A DNA stretch of 64,000 bases, from the NCBI GenBank assembly GCA_964512645.1, contig CAZEJS010000011.1:13375-77374 (forward strand), written 5' to 3'. The notes beneath the pieces are model-generated. The model was not told the origin of the DNA. It did no database searches and saw only the letters and a list, made by a program, of their open reading frames with translations. The number at the start of each line of letters is the position of its first letter. Position 1 is the stretch's first letter. Positions 42,386-51,607 of the stretch are shown one piece after another. The stretch comes from CAZEJS01 sp964512645. Lineage in GTDB: Bacteria; Actinomycetota; Geothermincolia; Fen-727; Anoxymicrobiaceae. The translations under genes were made by a program, and so were the position numbers.

Positions 42386-43042
42386 CTACTTGTACGGCAG
42401 GACCCACACCTCGGTGCCGGAGGGGAGAGAGCCGGCGGTCATCTCCACCGGGCGCTCGGTGACCTCGAGGACCTTCCCGGCGTAGGCGTCCTTGAAATCG
42501 TCCACCGGTCTCACCGGGATGGTGCAGTCGGGGGTGCCGAAGTGCATCGGGAGCGCCACCCGGGGCTTGAGTTGCTCGACCAGGGCGGCCGCCTCGGCGG
42601 CGTCTATGGTGAAGACCCCGCCTACGGGGACCATCAGCACGTCCAGCCCGCGTAGTGCCTCCAGCGTTTCCCCGCGGGGCGCGTGCCCCAGGTCGCCCAG
42701 GTGACCGAGCTTCAGGCCGCCCTGCTTCCACACGTACGCGATGTTGGGGCCCCGTTCTTCTCCGCCCGCCGTGTCGTGCCAGGTGTCGTATCCCCGCACC
42801 TCGATGGCGCCGACGGTCCGCGCGCCGCCGCCGTCCACCACCACGGGGCTCCCCACGACTCCCTCGAGGTATGAGTGGTCGAAGTGGGAGTGGGTCACCA
42901 GCACAACGTCGGCGCGGACCGGGCTGTATACGTACCCGGTCTCCGGCGGGGCAGGATCTACGACCACCGCGGTCCCACCGCCCTCGACCAGGAACATCGC
43001 CTGCCCGAACCAGGAGACCCGGATCGACTTGTCATCAGACAT
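42386..43042 (-). CDS. Metallo-beta-lactamase-fold hydrolase (UPF0173/UlaG-like)
   Basis: A 218-residue protein with the metal motif THSHFDHSY (His51, His53, Asp55, His56), then LGHLGDLGH and PMHFGT. This is the layout of UPF0173/UlaG-type small lactonase-like hydrolases. Substrate unknown. GGGAGGTG precedes ATG 43042. It is transcribed toward the glycyl radical enzyme gene (84-bp gap), so the two may share a transcript, but function does not obviously connect. Confidence 0.88.
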   Translation of the reverse strand: MSDDKSIRVSWFGQAMFLVEGGGTAVVVDPAPPETGYVYSPVRADVVLVTHSHFDHSYLEGVVGSPVVVDGGGARTVGAIEVRGYDTWHDTAGGEERGPNIAYVWKQGGLKLGHLGDLGHAPRGETLEALRGLDVLMVPVGGVFTIDAAEAAALVEQLKPRVALPMHFGTPDCTIPVRPVDDFKDAYAGKVLEVTERPVEMTAGSLPSGTEVWVLPYK

Positions 43043-43153
43043 CGGCGCACACCTCCCGCGTTCGCTGACGGCAACAATGATAGCATCGCAGGTGAACGGC
43101 CGGGGCGCACAGGCGCCGCGGCGGGACGCACGGAGGGACGCACGGAGGGAGAG

Positions 43154-43894
43154 ATGCTGAAAGGCAGAAACGTCGTGGTCACGGGTTCTTCCCGGGGAAT
43201 AGGCCGGGCGATAGCCCTCGACCTGGCCTCGAAGGGCGCCAACGTCGTGGTGAACTGCCTGACGAGGACTGACCTTGCTTCGGATGTGGTCGGCGAGGTG
43301 GAGGCGATGGGTGTCCGCGGGGTGCTGGTGCGGTCGGACGTGTCCACCGAGGCGGGAGCGAGAGAGCTGGTAGGAACGTGCGTCGGGGAGCTCGGGGGGA
43401 TCGACGCTCTCGTGAACAACGCGGGTGTCATCCACCACCAGGACATCGAGGCGGTTGACGCGGAGACCCTCTCCAGGACAATCGAGGTGGACCTCCTCGG
43501 CTGCTTCTACACCTGCAAGTATGCCGTGACGGGCATGGTCGAACGCGGCGGCGGGTCGATAGTCAACGTGTCCTCGATAATCGGGATGATCGGCATGAGG
43601 GGAGCGACGGCCTACGCGGCGGCGAAGGGCGGCCTGAACGGGTTCACCGTCTGCCTGGCGCGGGAGGTGGCCCGGCACGGGATACGGGTGAACGCCGTGG
43701 CTCCCGGCTACGTCGTTACCGAGATGATCGCCGACTGGCCGGAGGAGCATTTCCGGAAGGTATTGCCGCGGATACCGATGAGGCGCTTCGCCGAGCCGGG
43801 CGAGGTCGCCGAGCTGGTGACGTTCCTGGTGGGCGGAGGCACCTACATAACCGGCCAGACCATCGTGGTGGACGGCGGCATCATGATCGATTAG
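43154..43894 (+). CDS. Short-chain dehydrogenase/reductase, FabG-like
   Basis: A 246-residue classical SDR: TGSSRGIG, NNAGV, NVSSIIG, YAAAKGG and the end motif YITGQTIVVDGG. The closest general type is 3-oxoacyl-[ACP] reductase. Substrate unknown. GGAGGGAG lies just before ATG 43154. Its last 14 bp overlap the end of the convergent Clp ATPase gene. Confidence 0.88.
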   Translation: MLKGRNVVVTGSSRGIGRAIALDLASKGANVVVNCLTRTDLASDVVGEVEAMGVRGVLVRSDVSTEAGARELVGTCVGELGGIDALVNNAGVIHHQDIEAVDAETLSRTIEVDLLGCFYTCKYAVTGMVERGGGSIVNVSSIIGMIGMRGATAYAAAKGGLNGFTVCLAREVARHGIRVNAVAPGYVVTEMIADWPEEHFRKVLPRIPMRRFAEPGEVAELVTFLVGGGTYITGQTIVVDGGIMID

Positions 43895-46418
43895 ACGGTG
43901 GGTCGGCCGCCGCGACGCGCAGGCTGCTGCCTTCGACGCTCACTTTCGCCGTGCCGCCGCTTCGCAGGGTCTCTCCCAGTATCATGTCCGAAAGCGGGGA
44001 CTCGATCTCGTCTTGGATGAGCCGCCTGGCGGGCCGTGCGCCCATCCTGGGGTCGTACCCTTCTCCGGCGAGGCATGCGACGGCATCTTCCGTGACCTCG
44101 AGGGCGATGCCCTGTACCTCCAGCCGCCTGCCCAGCGAATCCAGCTGGAGCCCAATCACCTTCTTGACCTGGTCCTCGGTGAGCGGCGTGAACACGATGA
44201 CCGCGTCCATCCTGTTGATGAGCTCGGGGGAGGTCGCCCGGACCAGCATGTCGGTGACCTCGGATTTCAGCCGCTCCGCGGACAGGGAGGCGGCGGCCCC
44301 GCTGTAGAAGAGGTCCGCTCCCACGTTGGTGGTCAGGATGACGATGGTGTTGCGGAAGTTGACCATCCGGCCCTTGCCGTCGGTGAGGCAGCCGGCGTCG
44401 GCGACCTGCAGGAGTATGTTCAGGACCTGCGGGTGGGCCTTCTCCATCTCGTCGAACAGGACAACCGAGTAAGGCTGGAACCGCACCTTCTCCGTGAGCT
44501 GTCCCCCCTCCTCGTAGCCCGCGTAACCAGGGGGCGCGCCGATGAGCCTGGAGACCGACTCCTTCTCCACGTACTCCGACATGTCGATCCTCACCAGGGC
44601 GTCCTCGTTGTCGAAGAGGAACTCGGCAAGGGACCTGGCCAGCTCGGTCTTCCCCACGCCCGTCGGCCCCGCGAAGATGAAGGACCCGTTGGGCTTGCGG
44701 GGGTCCTTGAGGCCGGCGCGGCTGCGCTTCACGACGTTCGACACCGCCTCGACCGCCTCGTCCTGGTTGATCAGCCGCCGGTGCAGGACGTCCTCCATGC
44801 GCAGGAGCCGCTTTCTCTCCGGTTCCATCATCTTCTGCAGGGGTATCCCCGTCATCTCCGAGATGACGGCGGCCACGTCCTCGGCGATCACCGCCCTTTC
44901 CTCGCCGGACTTCTCGTTGGCGATGGCGACGCTGCTGCACGCCTCGTCGATGAGGTCGACAGCCTTGTCGGGGAGGAACCTGTCGGTGATGTACTGGTTG
45001 GAGAGGGTCACCGCGGCCGCCACCGCCTCGTGCGAGACCGTGACATCGTGGTGTTTCTCGAAGCGCGCCAGGATGCCCTCGATCATCTCTATCGCCTGCG
45101 CCGTAGTGGGCTCGCCCACCAGGACCGGCTGGAACCTCCTGGAGAGCGCGGGGTCCTTCTCGATGTATTTCTGGTACTCCGCCCTGGTCGTGGCCCCGAT
45201 GAGGTGCAGCTGCCCGCGGGCCAGCGCCGGCTTGAGGATGTTGCCGGCGTCCAGGCTCCCCTCGCTGGCCCCGGCCCCGACGAGGGTGTGGCTCTCGTCC
45301 ACGAACAGGATGGCCCGCGGCCCGAGCTTCTCCACCTGGGTCATAAGGTCTTTCATCCGCTGCTCGAACTCGCCGCGCATCTGCGTGCCGGCGACCATGG
45401 ACGCGAGGTCCACTTCGTATAACCTGCAGCCGCGCAGCCTCGCGGGCACGGCGTCGGATGCGATCTGCTGGGCCAGGGCTTCCACGATGGCGGTTTTCCC
45501 GACGCCGGGTTCGCCAAGGAGTATGGGGTTGTTCTTCTGCATCCGGGAGAGGATCAGCTCGACCCTGTTGAGCTCGACCTCCCTGCCGACGACCGGCATC
45601 AGCTTGCCCTCTTCGGCCATCGCCGTCAGGTCGCGCGCGTACTTCGAGAGCGCGTTCGTCTGCCTCGCCGGCGCGCCCTGTGCCCCGGGCGACGAGCCGG
45701 GTCCCACGAGCTGCTCGGCCGGGGTGGCCTCCGAGACGTCCAGGACCTGTCCGGCCCGGCGGTCGGCGAGCGACTGGAGCACGTCGCTTTTCAGCGAGGC
45801 GAGGTCGAGCCCGAACTGGCGGAGCCAGCGCGTGGAGCCGACCTGGGGAAGCTCCAGCATCGCGAGCAGGACGTGCTCGGGCTCGATGAAGCTCGACGAC
45901 ATCCCCACGGCGTTGTCCTGCGCCATCTCCAGTACCGACAGGGCGTTGCCCTGCATACGCACCTGCTGGCGAGGGTGCGTCCGGTCGCCTTGCGACACGC
46001 CGCCCGCGGCTTTCCGTACCGCCACCTGCAGCTTGTCCATCGTAACCCCGTGGCGCTCGAGGGTCATGCTGGCGGAAGTATTCGAAGCGCAGATGCCCAT
46101 GAGCAACTGGAACGTCCCGATCTGCTCCAGCCCCAGCTCGCGGGTTATCCTCTCCGCGTTCTCCAGGGCCTGCTGGGTCGCGGTAGAGTAGCCCTGGAAG
46201 GCCCCGAACCTCTGGGTGGGGAAGTGCGATTCGCTGAAGAGCTCGGGGACGAGCTGTCCGGAGGAGCCCCCGCCCATCCTGGCGGTCACGCCGGGCAGCA
46301 CGTTCGTGAACCGGTAGGAGCACATGCCGCATAACATGATCATGCGCTGCTCGCCCGCGGCGTTACGGACGGTCATCTTCATCGACGCGGGGCGCCTGTT
46401 GCAGCTCTCACAAAGCAA
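43881..46418 (-). CDS. Clp/HSP100 ATPase with ClpE-type N-terminal zinc finger
   Basis: An 845-residue AAA+ unfoldase. The N-terminal zinc finger (C3-x2-C6, C30-x2-C33) resembles ClpE and McsA; then a double Clp_N domain (about 78-218), AAA1 with Walker A GEPGVGKT (302-309) and AAA2 with GPTGVGKT (584-591). The Walker B box reads VDESHTL where most Clps have DEIHTL. The UVR or coiled middle domain of ClpC/ClpB is missing: only ~20 residues link the two AAA blocks. ClpP-binding loops were not identified. Start is TTG 46418. It unfolds proteins for proteolysis or refolding. Confidence 0.9.
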   Translation of the reverse strand: MLCESCNRRPASMKMTVRNAAGEQRMIMLCGMCSYRFTNVLPGVTARMGGGSSGQLVPELFSESHFPTQRFGAFQGYSTATQQALENAERITRELGLEQIGTFQLLMGICASNTSASMTLERHGVTMDKLQVAVRKAAGGVSQGDRTHPRQQVRMQGNALSVLEMAQDNAVGMSSSFIEPEHVLLAMLELPQVGSTRWLRQFGLDLASLKSDVLQSLADRRAGQVLDVSEATPAEQLVGPGSSPGAQGAPARQTNALSKYARDLTAMAEEGKLMPVVGREVELNRVELILSRMQKNNPILLGEPGVGKTAIVEALAQQIASDAVPARLRGCRLYEVDLASMVAGTQMRGEFEQRMKDLMTQVEKLGPRAILFVDESHTLVGAGASEGSLDAGNILKPALARGQLHLIGATTRAEYQKYIEKDPALSRRFQPVLVGEPTTAQAIEMIEGILARFEKHHDVTVSHEAVAAAVTLSNQYITDRFLPDKAVDLIDEACSSVAIANEKSGEERAVIAEDVAAVISEMTGIPLQKMMEPERKRLLRMEDVLHRRLINQDEAVEAVSNVVKRSRAGLKDPRKPNGSFIFAGPTGVGKTELARSLAEFLFDNEDALVRIDMSEYVEKESVSRLIGAPPGYAGYEEGGQLTEKVRFQPYSVVLFDEMEKAHPQVLNILLQVADAGCLTDGKGRMVNFRNTIVILTTNVGADLFYSGAAASLSAERLKSEVTDMLVRATSPELINRMDAVIVFTPLTEDQVKKVIGLQLDSLGRRLEVQGIALEVTEDAVACLAGEGYDPRMGARPARRLIQDEIESPLSDMILGETLRSGGTAKVSVEGSSLRVAAADPPSNRS

Positions 46419-46626
46419 CCGTTATCGGTCTCCTCGCGGACGTTCGCGTCACCGGGGGTCCGGCATGCGGATAATATAGCACAGGGGGGCGGCCGCACGG
46501 CGGAAAAACCGGCCCGCCCGGCAGCCCCGGCGGGACCCCCGGGGAGCGTTGTCAATCACGCGTCCCGCCCTATGTGGTAATCTTTTTGACTGCGCAGGGA
46601 GCGCTTCGCGCCATGCCGTATAATAA

Positions 46627-46655
46627 TTGATAGTGACCAAACGGTCAGTTATGAT
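46627..46655 (+). promoter_or_regulatory. hdrC promoter with palindrome in the spacer
   Basis: TTGATA (46627-46632), a 17-bp spacer and TATGAT (46650-46655). Inside the spacer is the palindrome TGACC-AAAC-GGTCA (46634-46647), the layout of TetR/FadR/PaaR-type operators (TGACC-N-GGTCA). Binding would stop polymerase. It lies 30 bp upstream of ATG 46685. Confidence 0.65.
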
Positions 46656-46684
46656 ATCCACTATGAGAGGAGCGGGCGACTGAC

Positions 46685-47233
46685 ATGATAGACTCGCTTA
46701 ACCGGCGGCTCGAGCGGCGGCTCGAAGAGCGCACCGGCCAGAAGGTGCGGGACTGCTACCAGTGCAAGAAATGCTCGGCCGGCTGCCCCGTGGCGTTCGC
46801 GATGGACCTGGTTCCCCACGAGGTCATGAAAATGGTCCAGTACGGCCAGGAGCGGCGCCTCCTGCAGTGCTCCACGATATGGTTGTGCGCCTCGTGTGAG
46901 ACCTGCTCGACAAGGTGTCCCAACGACATCGACATTGCCGGGGTGATGGACGGCCTGCGCGCCATGGCCCTGGAGAGCGGTGAGCGGATCGCCGAGCGCG
47001 AGGTCGTGCAGTTCCACAGGTCCTTTCTCAACGGCATCAAGTACACCGGGAAGACCAACGAGCCCGTGCTCATCGGGCAGTACAAGGCGCTGAGCCGCAG
47101 GCTGTTCGACGATCTCGGCCTGGGGGCGGTCATGCTGTTGAAGCGCAAGATCAAGGTGGTGCCGAGGGTTGTGAAAGACCGCGCCGCGGTCAGACGCATC
47201 TTCGACAGGACAGGGAAAGGCGAGGGCCGATGA
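46685..47233 (+). CDS. hdrC: Heterodisulfide reductase-like subunit C (HdrC)
   Basis: A 182-residue protein with two 4Fe-4S motifs C24-x2-C27-x2-C30-x3-C34 (CYQCKKCSAGCP) and C68-x2-C71-x2-C74-x3-C78 (CASCETCSTRCP) in a ferredoxin-like fold, plus a helical C-terminal tail. HdrC passes electrons between HdrA and HdrB. GAGAGGAG precedes the ATG. It overlaps hdrB by 4 bp (ATGA), so the two are coupled. Confidence 0.92.
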   Translation: MIDSLNRRLERRLEERTGQKVRDCYQCKKCSAGCPVAFAMDLVPHEVMKMVQYGQERRLLQCSTIWLCASCETCSTRCPNDIDIAGVMDGLRAMALESGERIAEREVVQFHRSFLNGIKYTGKTNEPVLIGQYKALSRRLFDDLGLGAVMLLKRKIKVVPRVVKDRAAVRRIFDRTGKGEGR

Positions 47234-48111
47234 ACCGGATGACTTTCTCTTATTACCCCGGCTGCTCTCAGACGGGCTCGGCCGAGGAGTACGGCGATTC
47301 GACGCTCGCGGTCTGCAGGGCGCTGGGGATAGACCTGGAGGAGCTGCCCGACTGGAGCTGCTGCGGCGCGTCTTCGGCCCACATGACGAACGACCTGCTG
47401 TCTGTTTCCCTGCCCGGCCGGAGCCTGGCGATGGCCAGGAAAGCGGGCATGGACATGATGGTCGTGTGCGCCGCCTGCTACTCGAGGATGAAGATCGCCC
47501 AGAGGCGGATACTCGCCGACGAGGAACTCGCCCGCCGGGTCGAGGACGCCGTCGGGGAAGACCCGAGGTACGAGGGCGAGATAAGGCACCTGCTGGACGT
47601 GCTGGTCAACGACGTCGGCTTCCCTGAGATCAAGCGCTGGCTCCGCAGGGGACTCGGCGGCCTCAAGGCGGTCCCGTACTACGGCTGCCTCCTGGTACGC
47701 CCGCCGGAGGTCTGCTTCTGCGACTCGGTGGAGAACCCAACCGACCTCGACCGCTTCCTGGAGATGCTGGGGGTGGAGGTCAGGCCCTGGTCGTTCAAGA
47801 CCGATTGCTGCGGGGGGAGCCTCTCGCTCTCGCGGACCGACGTGGTCGAAAAGATGGTGAACAAGCTGTTCGTGCGGGCGGAGGAGGCAGGCGCCAACTG
47901 CATCGTCACCGCCTGCCCGATGTGCACCGCGAACCTGGAGATGAGGCAGAAGCCGGGCACCTTCTCCTTCGAGGTCCTGCACAGGACGCCGGTGCTGTAT
48001 TTCACCGAGCTGCTGGGGATGGCGATGGGTCTCGAAGGGGCCGAGCGCTGGCTCAAGAGCCACCTGATAAGCCCGCTTCCGCTGTTGAAGGAACTGGATA
48101 TAACCGTTTGA
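47230..48111 (+). CDS. hdrB: Heterodisulfide reductase-like subunit B (HdrB)
   Basis: A 293-residue protein with two CCG (cysteine-rich) domains: SYYPGCSQTG...DWSCCGASS (Cys44/45) ... VCAACYSR, and PYYGC...TDCCGGS...TACPMC. Each CCG pair can hold the non-cubane 4Fe-4S cluster used to split a disulfide in methanogen HdrB. The substrate here need not be CoM-S-S-CoB; in bacteria similar proteins serve other redox pairs. Followed by hdrA after 41 bp. Confidence 0.92.
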   Translation: MNRMTFSYYPGCSQTGSAEEYGDSTLAVCRALGIDLEELPDWSCCGASSAHMTNDLLSVSLPGRSLAMARKAGMDMMVVCAACYSRMKIAQRRILADEELARRVEDAVGEDPRYEGEIRHLLDVLVNDVGFPEIKRWLRRGLGGLKAVPYYGCLLVRPPEVCFCDSVENPTDLDRFLEMLGVEVRPWSFKTDCCGGSLSLSRTDVVEKMVNKLFVRAEEAGANCIVTACPMCTANLEMRQKPGTFSFEVLHRTPVLYFTELLGMAMGLEGAERWLKSHLISPLPLLKELDITV

Positions 48112-48152
48112 CGCCGGCTGCGGGCCGGCAGGGACAGGGATTAAGAGGGGTC

Positions 48153-51100
48153 ATGGCCGAAAGCTCACAGGACAGGAACTCCGCGGACAGGACGGCCGGG
48201 AACGCCGCGGGACAGCCCGCGAAGAGCGCCGCGGGAAAGAGAAGCTCGCGCGGGCCGGCGGCGGAGAAACCCGCCGGAAAAACCGCGAAAAAAGCGTCGA
48301 AGAAAACCGCGAAGAAGACGGCCGGGAAACCCGCGAAGAAACCCGCGAAGAAACCGGCCGGGAAGCCCGTGAAGAGGGCGCCGGAGAAGGCGTTCGAAAA
48401 GCCGGTCGGCGCGGTGATGGTCGTCGGCGGAGGCATCGGCGGGGTCCAGGCGTCGCTGGACCTGGTGGACATGGGCTACCGGGTGTACATGGTCGATTCC
48501 GGGCCATCGATCGGCGGGGTCATGGGCCAGCTCGACAAGACGTTTCCCACCAACGACTGCTCGATGTGCATACTCTCGCCCAAGCTGGTCGAGGTCGGTT
48601 CGAACAAGAATATCGAGCTGTTCACCCTGACCGACGTCGTCAAGGTGGAGGGGAAGCCGGGCCGATTCGAGGTCACACTGCGGGTCAGGCCGCGCTTCGT
48701 CGACATCGACAAATGCACCGGCTGCGGGATCTGCAGCGAGAAGTGCCGTGTCAAGGTCAAGGACCCGTACGACGCGGGGCTCTCCAGGGCTCCGCTGATC
48801 AGGGTTCCGTTCCCCCAGGCGGTGCCCGGGGCGGCGTTCATCGACCCGACGAAGTGCCTGTACCTGCTCAAGGGCAAGTGCGGCAACTGCGTGGAGGCGT
48901 GCCCGGCGGACGCGGTGGACTTCGAGCAGAAAGAGCGCACTGTGGTCGTTGAGGTGGGTTCGGTCATAGCCGCCTCCGGTTACAGGCCCTTCGACGCCGC
49001 GGCCAGGGCGGAGTACGGTTACGGCGTTTACGACAACGTGGTGACCAGCCTGGAGTTCGAGAGGATTCTGGCCGCGAACGGACCGACGTCGGGACACGTC
49101 GTGAGGCGCTCCGACGGGGGCCCGGTGCGGAAGCTGGCGTTCATCCAGTGCGTGGGCTCGCGCGATTCGACCGTCGGGAACACCTATTGCTCGTCGGTCT
49201 GCTGCATGTACGCGACCAAGCAGTCGATAATCGCCAGGGAGCACGACGCGTCGATCGAGCCGACCATCTTTTTCATCGACATGCGAGCCCACGGCAAGGG
49301 CTTCGACGAGTATTACGAGAAGGCGAAGAACGAGCAGGGGGTCAGGTACGTGCGCTGCCTCGCGTCGTACGCGAAGGAGCTCCAGCCGGGCAAGAGGATA
49401 CTCATCGGCTATGTGGACGAGCACGGGCGGGCCATCGAGGAAGAGTTCGACATGGCCGTGTTGTGCGTTGGGATCGAGCCCGACGCCGCCGCGCTCGCCG
49501 GGGCGCTGGGAGTGGCCCTTGACGACCACGGCTTCATCGACACGGACGATTTCGTCTCGGTCCAGACCTCCAGGACCGGGGTGTACGCCTGCGGGGCGGT
49601 GGAGAGCCCCAAGGACATTCCCGACAGCGTCGTGCAGGCCAGCGCCTCGGCGGGCATGGCAAGCGGCCGCCTGGGGGCGGCGCGGGGAGAGCTCATCGAG
49701 CGCACCGAGTATCCCCCCGAGCGTGAGGTGGCCGGCGAGCCGCCCAGGATCGGCGCGGTGATCTGCCGTTGCGGCACGAACATCGGCGGCGTGGTGGATG
49801 TGCCGGAGGTGGTCGAGTACGCGGCCACCCTTCCCGGGGTGGTGTTCGCCGAGGAGAGGCTCTACGCCTGCAGCCAGGACGCCCAGGAGTGGATACGTGA
49901 GATAGTGCGTGAACACGACCTCAACAGGCTCCTGGTGGCTTCCTGCACCCCGCGGACGCACCAGCCCCTGTTCCGCGAGACGCTCAGGACCGCCGGGCTG
50001 AACAAGTACCTTTTCGAGATGGCCAACATAAGAGAGCACTGCTCCTGGGTGCACATGACCGTGCCCGACGAGGCCACGGAGAAGGCCAAGCTCCTGGTCA
50101 AGATGGGCGTCGAGAAGGCCGCGCGCCTGGAGCCTCTTTCCGAGGGTGTTTCGCCGGTGACGCCGCGGGCCCTTGTCATAGGCGGAGGGGGAGCTGGCAT
50201 GACCGCGGCACTGCAGCTCGCCGACGCCGGCTTCACCACCTACCTGGTGGAGAAAGAGCGCCGCCTCGGCGGCAACATGCTCCATATCACCGGCACGATC
50301 GAGGGAGCGGACGTGGCGGCGAAGCTGGCCCTGATGGAGAAGCTGGTGAGCACCCACGAGAACGTGCGTTTGTTCCTCGCCTCGGAAGTCGATTCCATCG
50401 AGGGTTTCATCGGCAAGTTCCACTCTGCGTTGAGCACGCCCGAGGGGCCTGTCGAGCTCGACCACGGCATCGTGGTGGTCGCGACCGGCGGGGTCGAGTA
50501 CCGGCCCGCGGACGGCGAGTACGGGTGGGGCCTTCATGACGGCGTCATCAGCCAGACAGAGCTGGAGCGGCGCCTGACGGAGGACCGCGCGGCGCTCGAG
50601 GGAGTCCGCGACGTGGTGATGATCCAGTGCGTGGGTTCCCGTAACGACGAACACCCCTACTGCAGCAAAATCTGCTGCGGGGTCGCGGTCAAGAACGCCG
50701 TAGCCCTGAAAAAAGCGAACCCGGACATCGGCGTGAGTGTCTGCTACAGGGACATGCGCACCTACGGGCTGAAGGAGGACCGCTACCTCGAGGCCCGCGG
50801 GCTCGGGGTCAACTTCATACGCTTCGACGGCGAAGACCCCCCGGTCGTCGACGTCCACGGAGAACTCCGGGTAAAGGTGGACGACCGGAACATCCGGGGA
50901 GAGCAGGTGGTCCTGAACCCGGACCTGGTGGTCCTTTCCTGCGGCGTGGTCGCGAACCCGGACGCCAGGCGGCTGGCCCCGAAGCTCAAGGTCCCGTTGA
51001 CTTCGGACGGTTTTTTCCTCGAGGCGCACGTCAAGCTGCGCCCGGTCGATTTCGCCACGGACGGGGTGTTCGTTGCCGGCCTGGCCCATTACCCCAAGAC

Positions 51101-51419
51101 CATCTCCGAGAGCATCACCCAGGCGTGCGCCGCCGCCGCCAGGGCCGAAGCCGTCCTGTCCAGGGAGAACGTCGTTACCGAGGGCGTGGTGGCCCGGGTC
51201 GACGAGAAGGCCTGCTCGGGCTGCCGGCAGTGCATAGGACTGTGCAGCTACGAGGCGATCGCCTTCGACGAGGAAAAGGGCGTCGCGGTGGTCAACAGCT
51301 CGCTGTGCAAGGGCTGCGGGGCCTGCGCTGGCGCCTGCACCTCGGGGGCGAACCGCCTTCTGGGCTTCAAGCCGGAACAGATCTACGCGCAGATCCGGGC
51401 GGCCTGCGGCGGCCTGTAA
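48153..51419 (+). CDS. hdrA: HdrA-like flavoprotein, duplicated, with Lys/Ala/Pro-rich N-terminal tail
   Basis: A 1088-residue flavoprotein. Residues 1-84 are a basic low-complexity tail (AKKASKKTAKK, KPAKKPAKKPAGK), like histone H1 tails. Then come two HdrA modules: the first with FAD motif VVGGGIGGVQA (90-100) and an inserted Cys motif set (C188-x2-C191-x2-C194-x3-C198; C235, C243, C246, C250); the second with VIGGGGAGM near 675. The C-terminus holds two ferredoxin motifs (CSGCRQCIGLC and CKGCGACAGAC). HdrA is the flavin core of electron-bifurcating Hdr complexes. No MvhD or hydrogenase gene is near, so the electron partner is unknown. Confidence 0.9.
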   Translation: MAESSQDRNSADRTAGNAAGQPAKSAAGKRSSRGPAAEKPAGKTAKKASKKTAKKTAGKPAKKPAKKPAGKPVKRAPEKAFEKPVGAVMVVGGGIGGVQASLDLVDMGYRVYMVDSGPSIGGVMGQLDKTFPTNDCSMCILSPKLVEVGSNKNIELFTLTDVVKVEGKPGRFEVTLRVRPRFVDIDKCTGCGICSEKCRVKVKDPYDAGLSRAPLIRVPFPQAVPGAAFIDPTKCLYLLKGKCGNCVEACPADAVDFEQKERTVVVEVGSVIAASGYRPFDAAARAEYGYGVYDNVVTSLEFERILAANGPTSGHVVRRSDGGPVRKLAFIQCVGSRDSTVGNTYCSSVCCMYATKQSIIAREHDASIEPTIFFIDMRAHGKGFDEYYEKAKNEQGVRYVRCLASYAKELQPGKRILIGYVDEHGRAIEEEFDMAVLCVGIEPDAAALAGALGVALDDHGFIDTDDFVSVQTSRTGVYACGAVESPKDIPDSVVQASASAGMASGRLGAARGELIERTEYPPEREVAGEPPRIGAVICRCGTNIGGVVDVPEVVEYAATLPGVVFAEERLYACSQDAQEWIREIVREHDLNRLLVASCTPRTHQPLFRETLRTAGLNKYLFEMANIREHCSWVHMTVPDEATEKAKLLVKMGVEKAARLEPLSEGVSPVTPRALVIGGGGAGMTAALQLADAGFTTYLVEKERRLGGNMLHITGTIEGADVAAKLALMEKLVSTHENVRLFLASEVDSIEGFIGKFHSALSTPEGPVELDHGIVVVATGGVEYRPADGEYGWGLHDGVISQTELERRLTEDRAALEGVRDVVMIQCVGSRNDEHPYCSKICCGVAVKNAVALKKANPDIGVSVCYRDMRTYGLKEDRYLEARGLGVNFIRFDGEDPPVVDVHGELRVKVDDRNIRGEQVVLNPDLVVLSCGVVANPDARRLAPKLKVPLTSDGFFLEAHVKLRPVDFATDGVFVAGLAHYPKTISESITQACAAAARAEAVLSRENVVTEGVVARVDEKACSGCRQCIGLCSYEAIAFDEEKGVAVVNSSLCKGCGACAGACTSGANRLLGFKPEQIYAQIRAACGGL

Positions 51420-51607
51420 GCGCCTTTCAGGCCGGCATCGGCAGCCGTTCCACCGGGCGTGTTCGTGCCCGCCCGCGCGCGTTCCACGACCTCCACCGGG
51501 CGTCCGGAAGCAGGGACGCCGGGGGCTATGGCGCGGCGGAACCCCAATCGGGTAGAATTGGGTGCTCGATCAGGAGCTTCCGGCCTACCTGGACAGGTGT
51601 AATAATA

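Noticed and set aside
39638..42655. 1005-codon open frame opposite the glycyl radical enzyme
   Set aside because: Antisense to an enzyme with intact Cys-Glu and glycyl radical motifs; no domain in the opposite frame.
46584..46591. CtsR-like half-site (TTTTGACT) before the Clp ATPase gene
   Set aside because: Only one heptad is present; CtsR needs a tandem pair, and no ctsR gene is seen.
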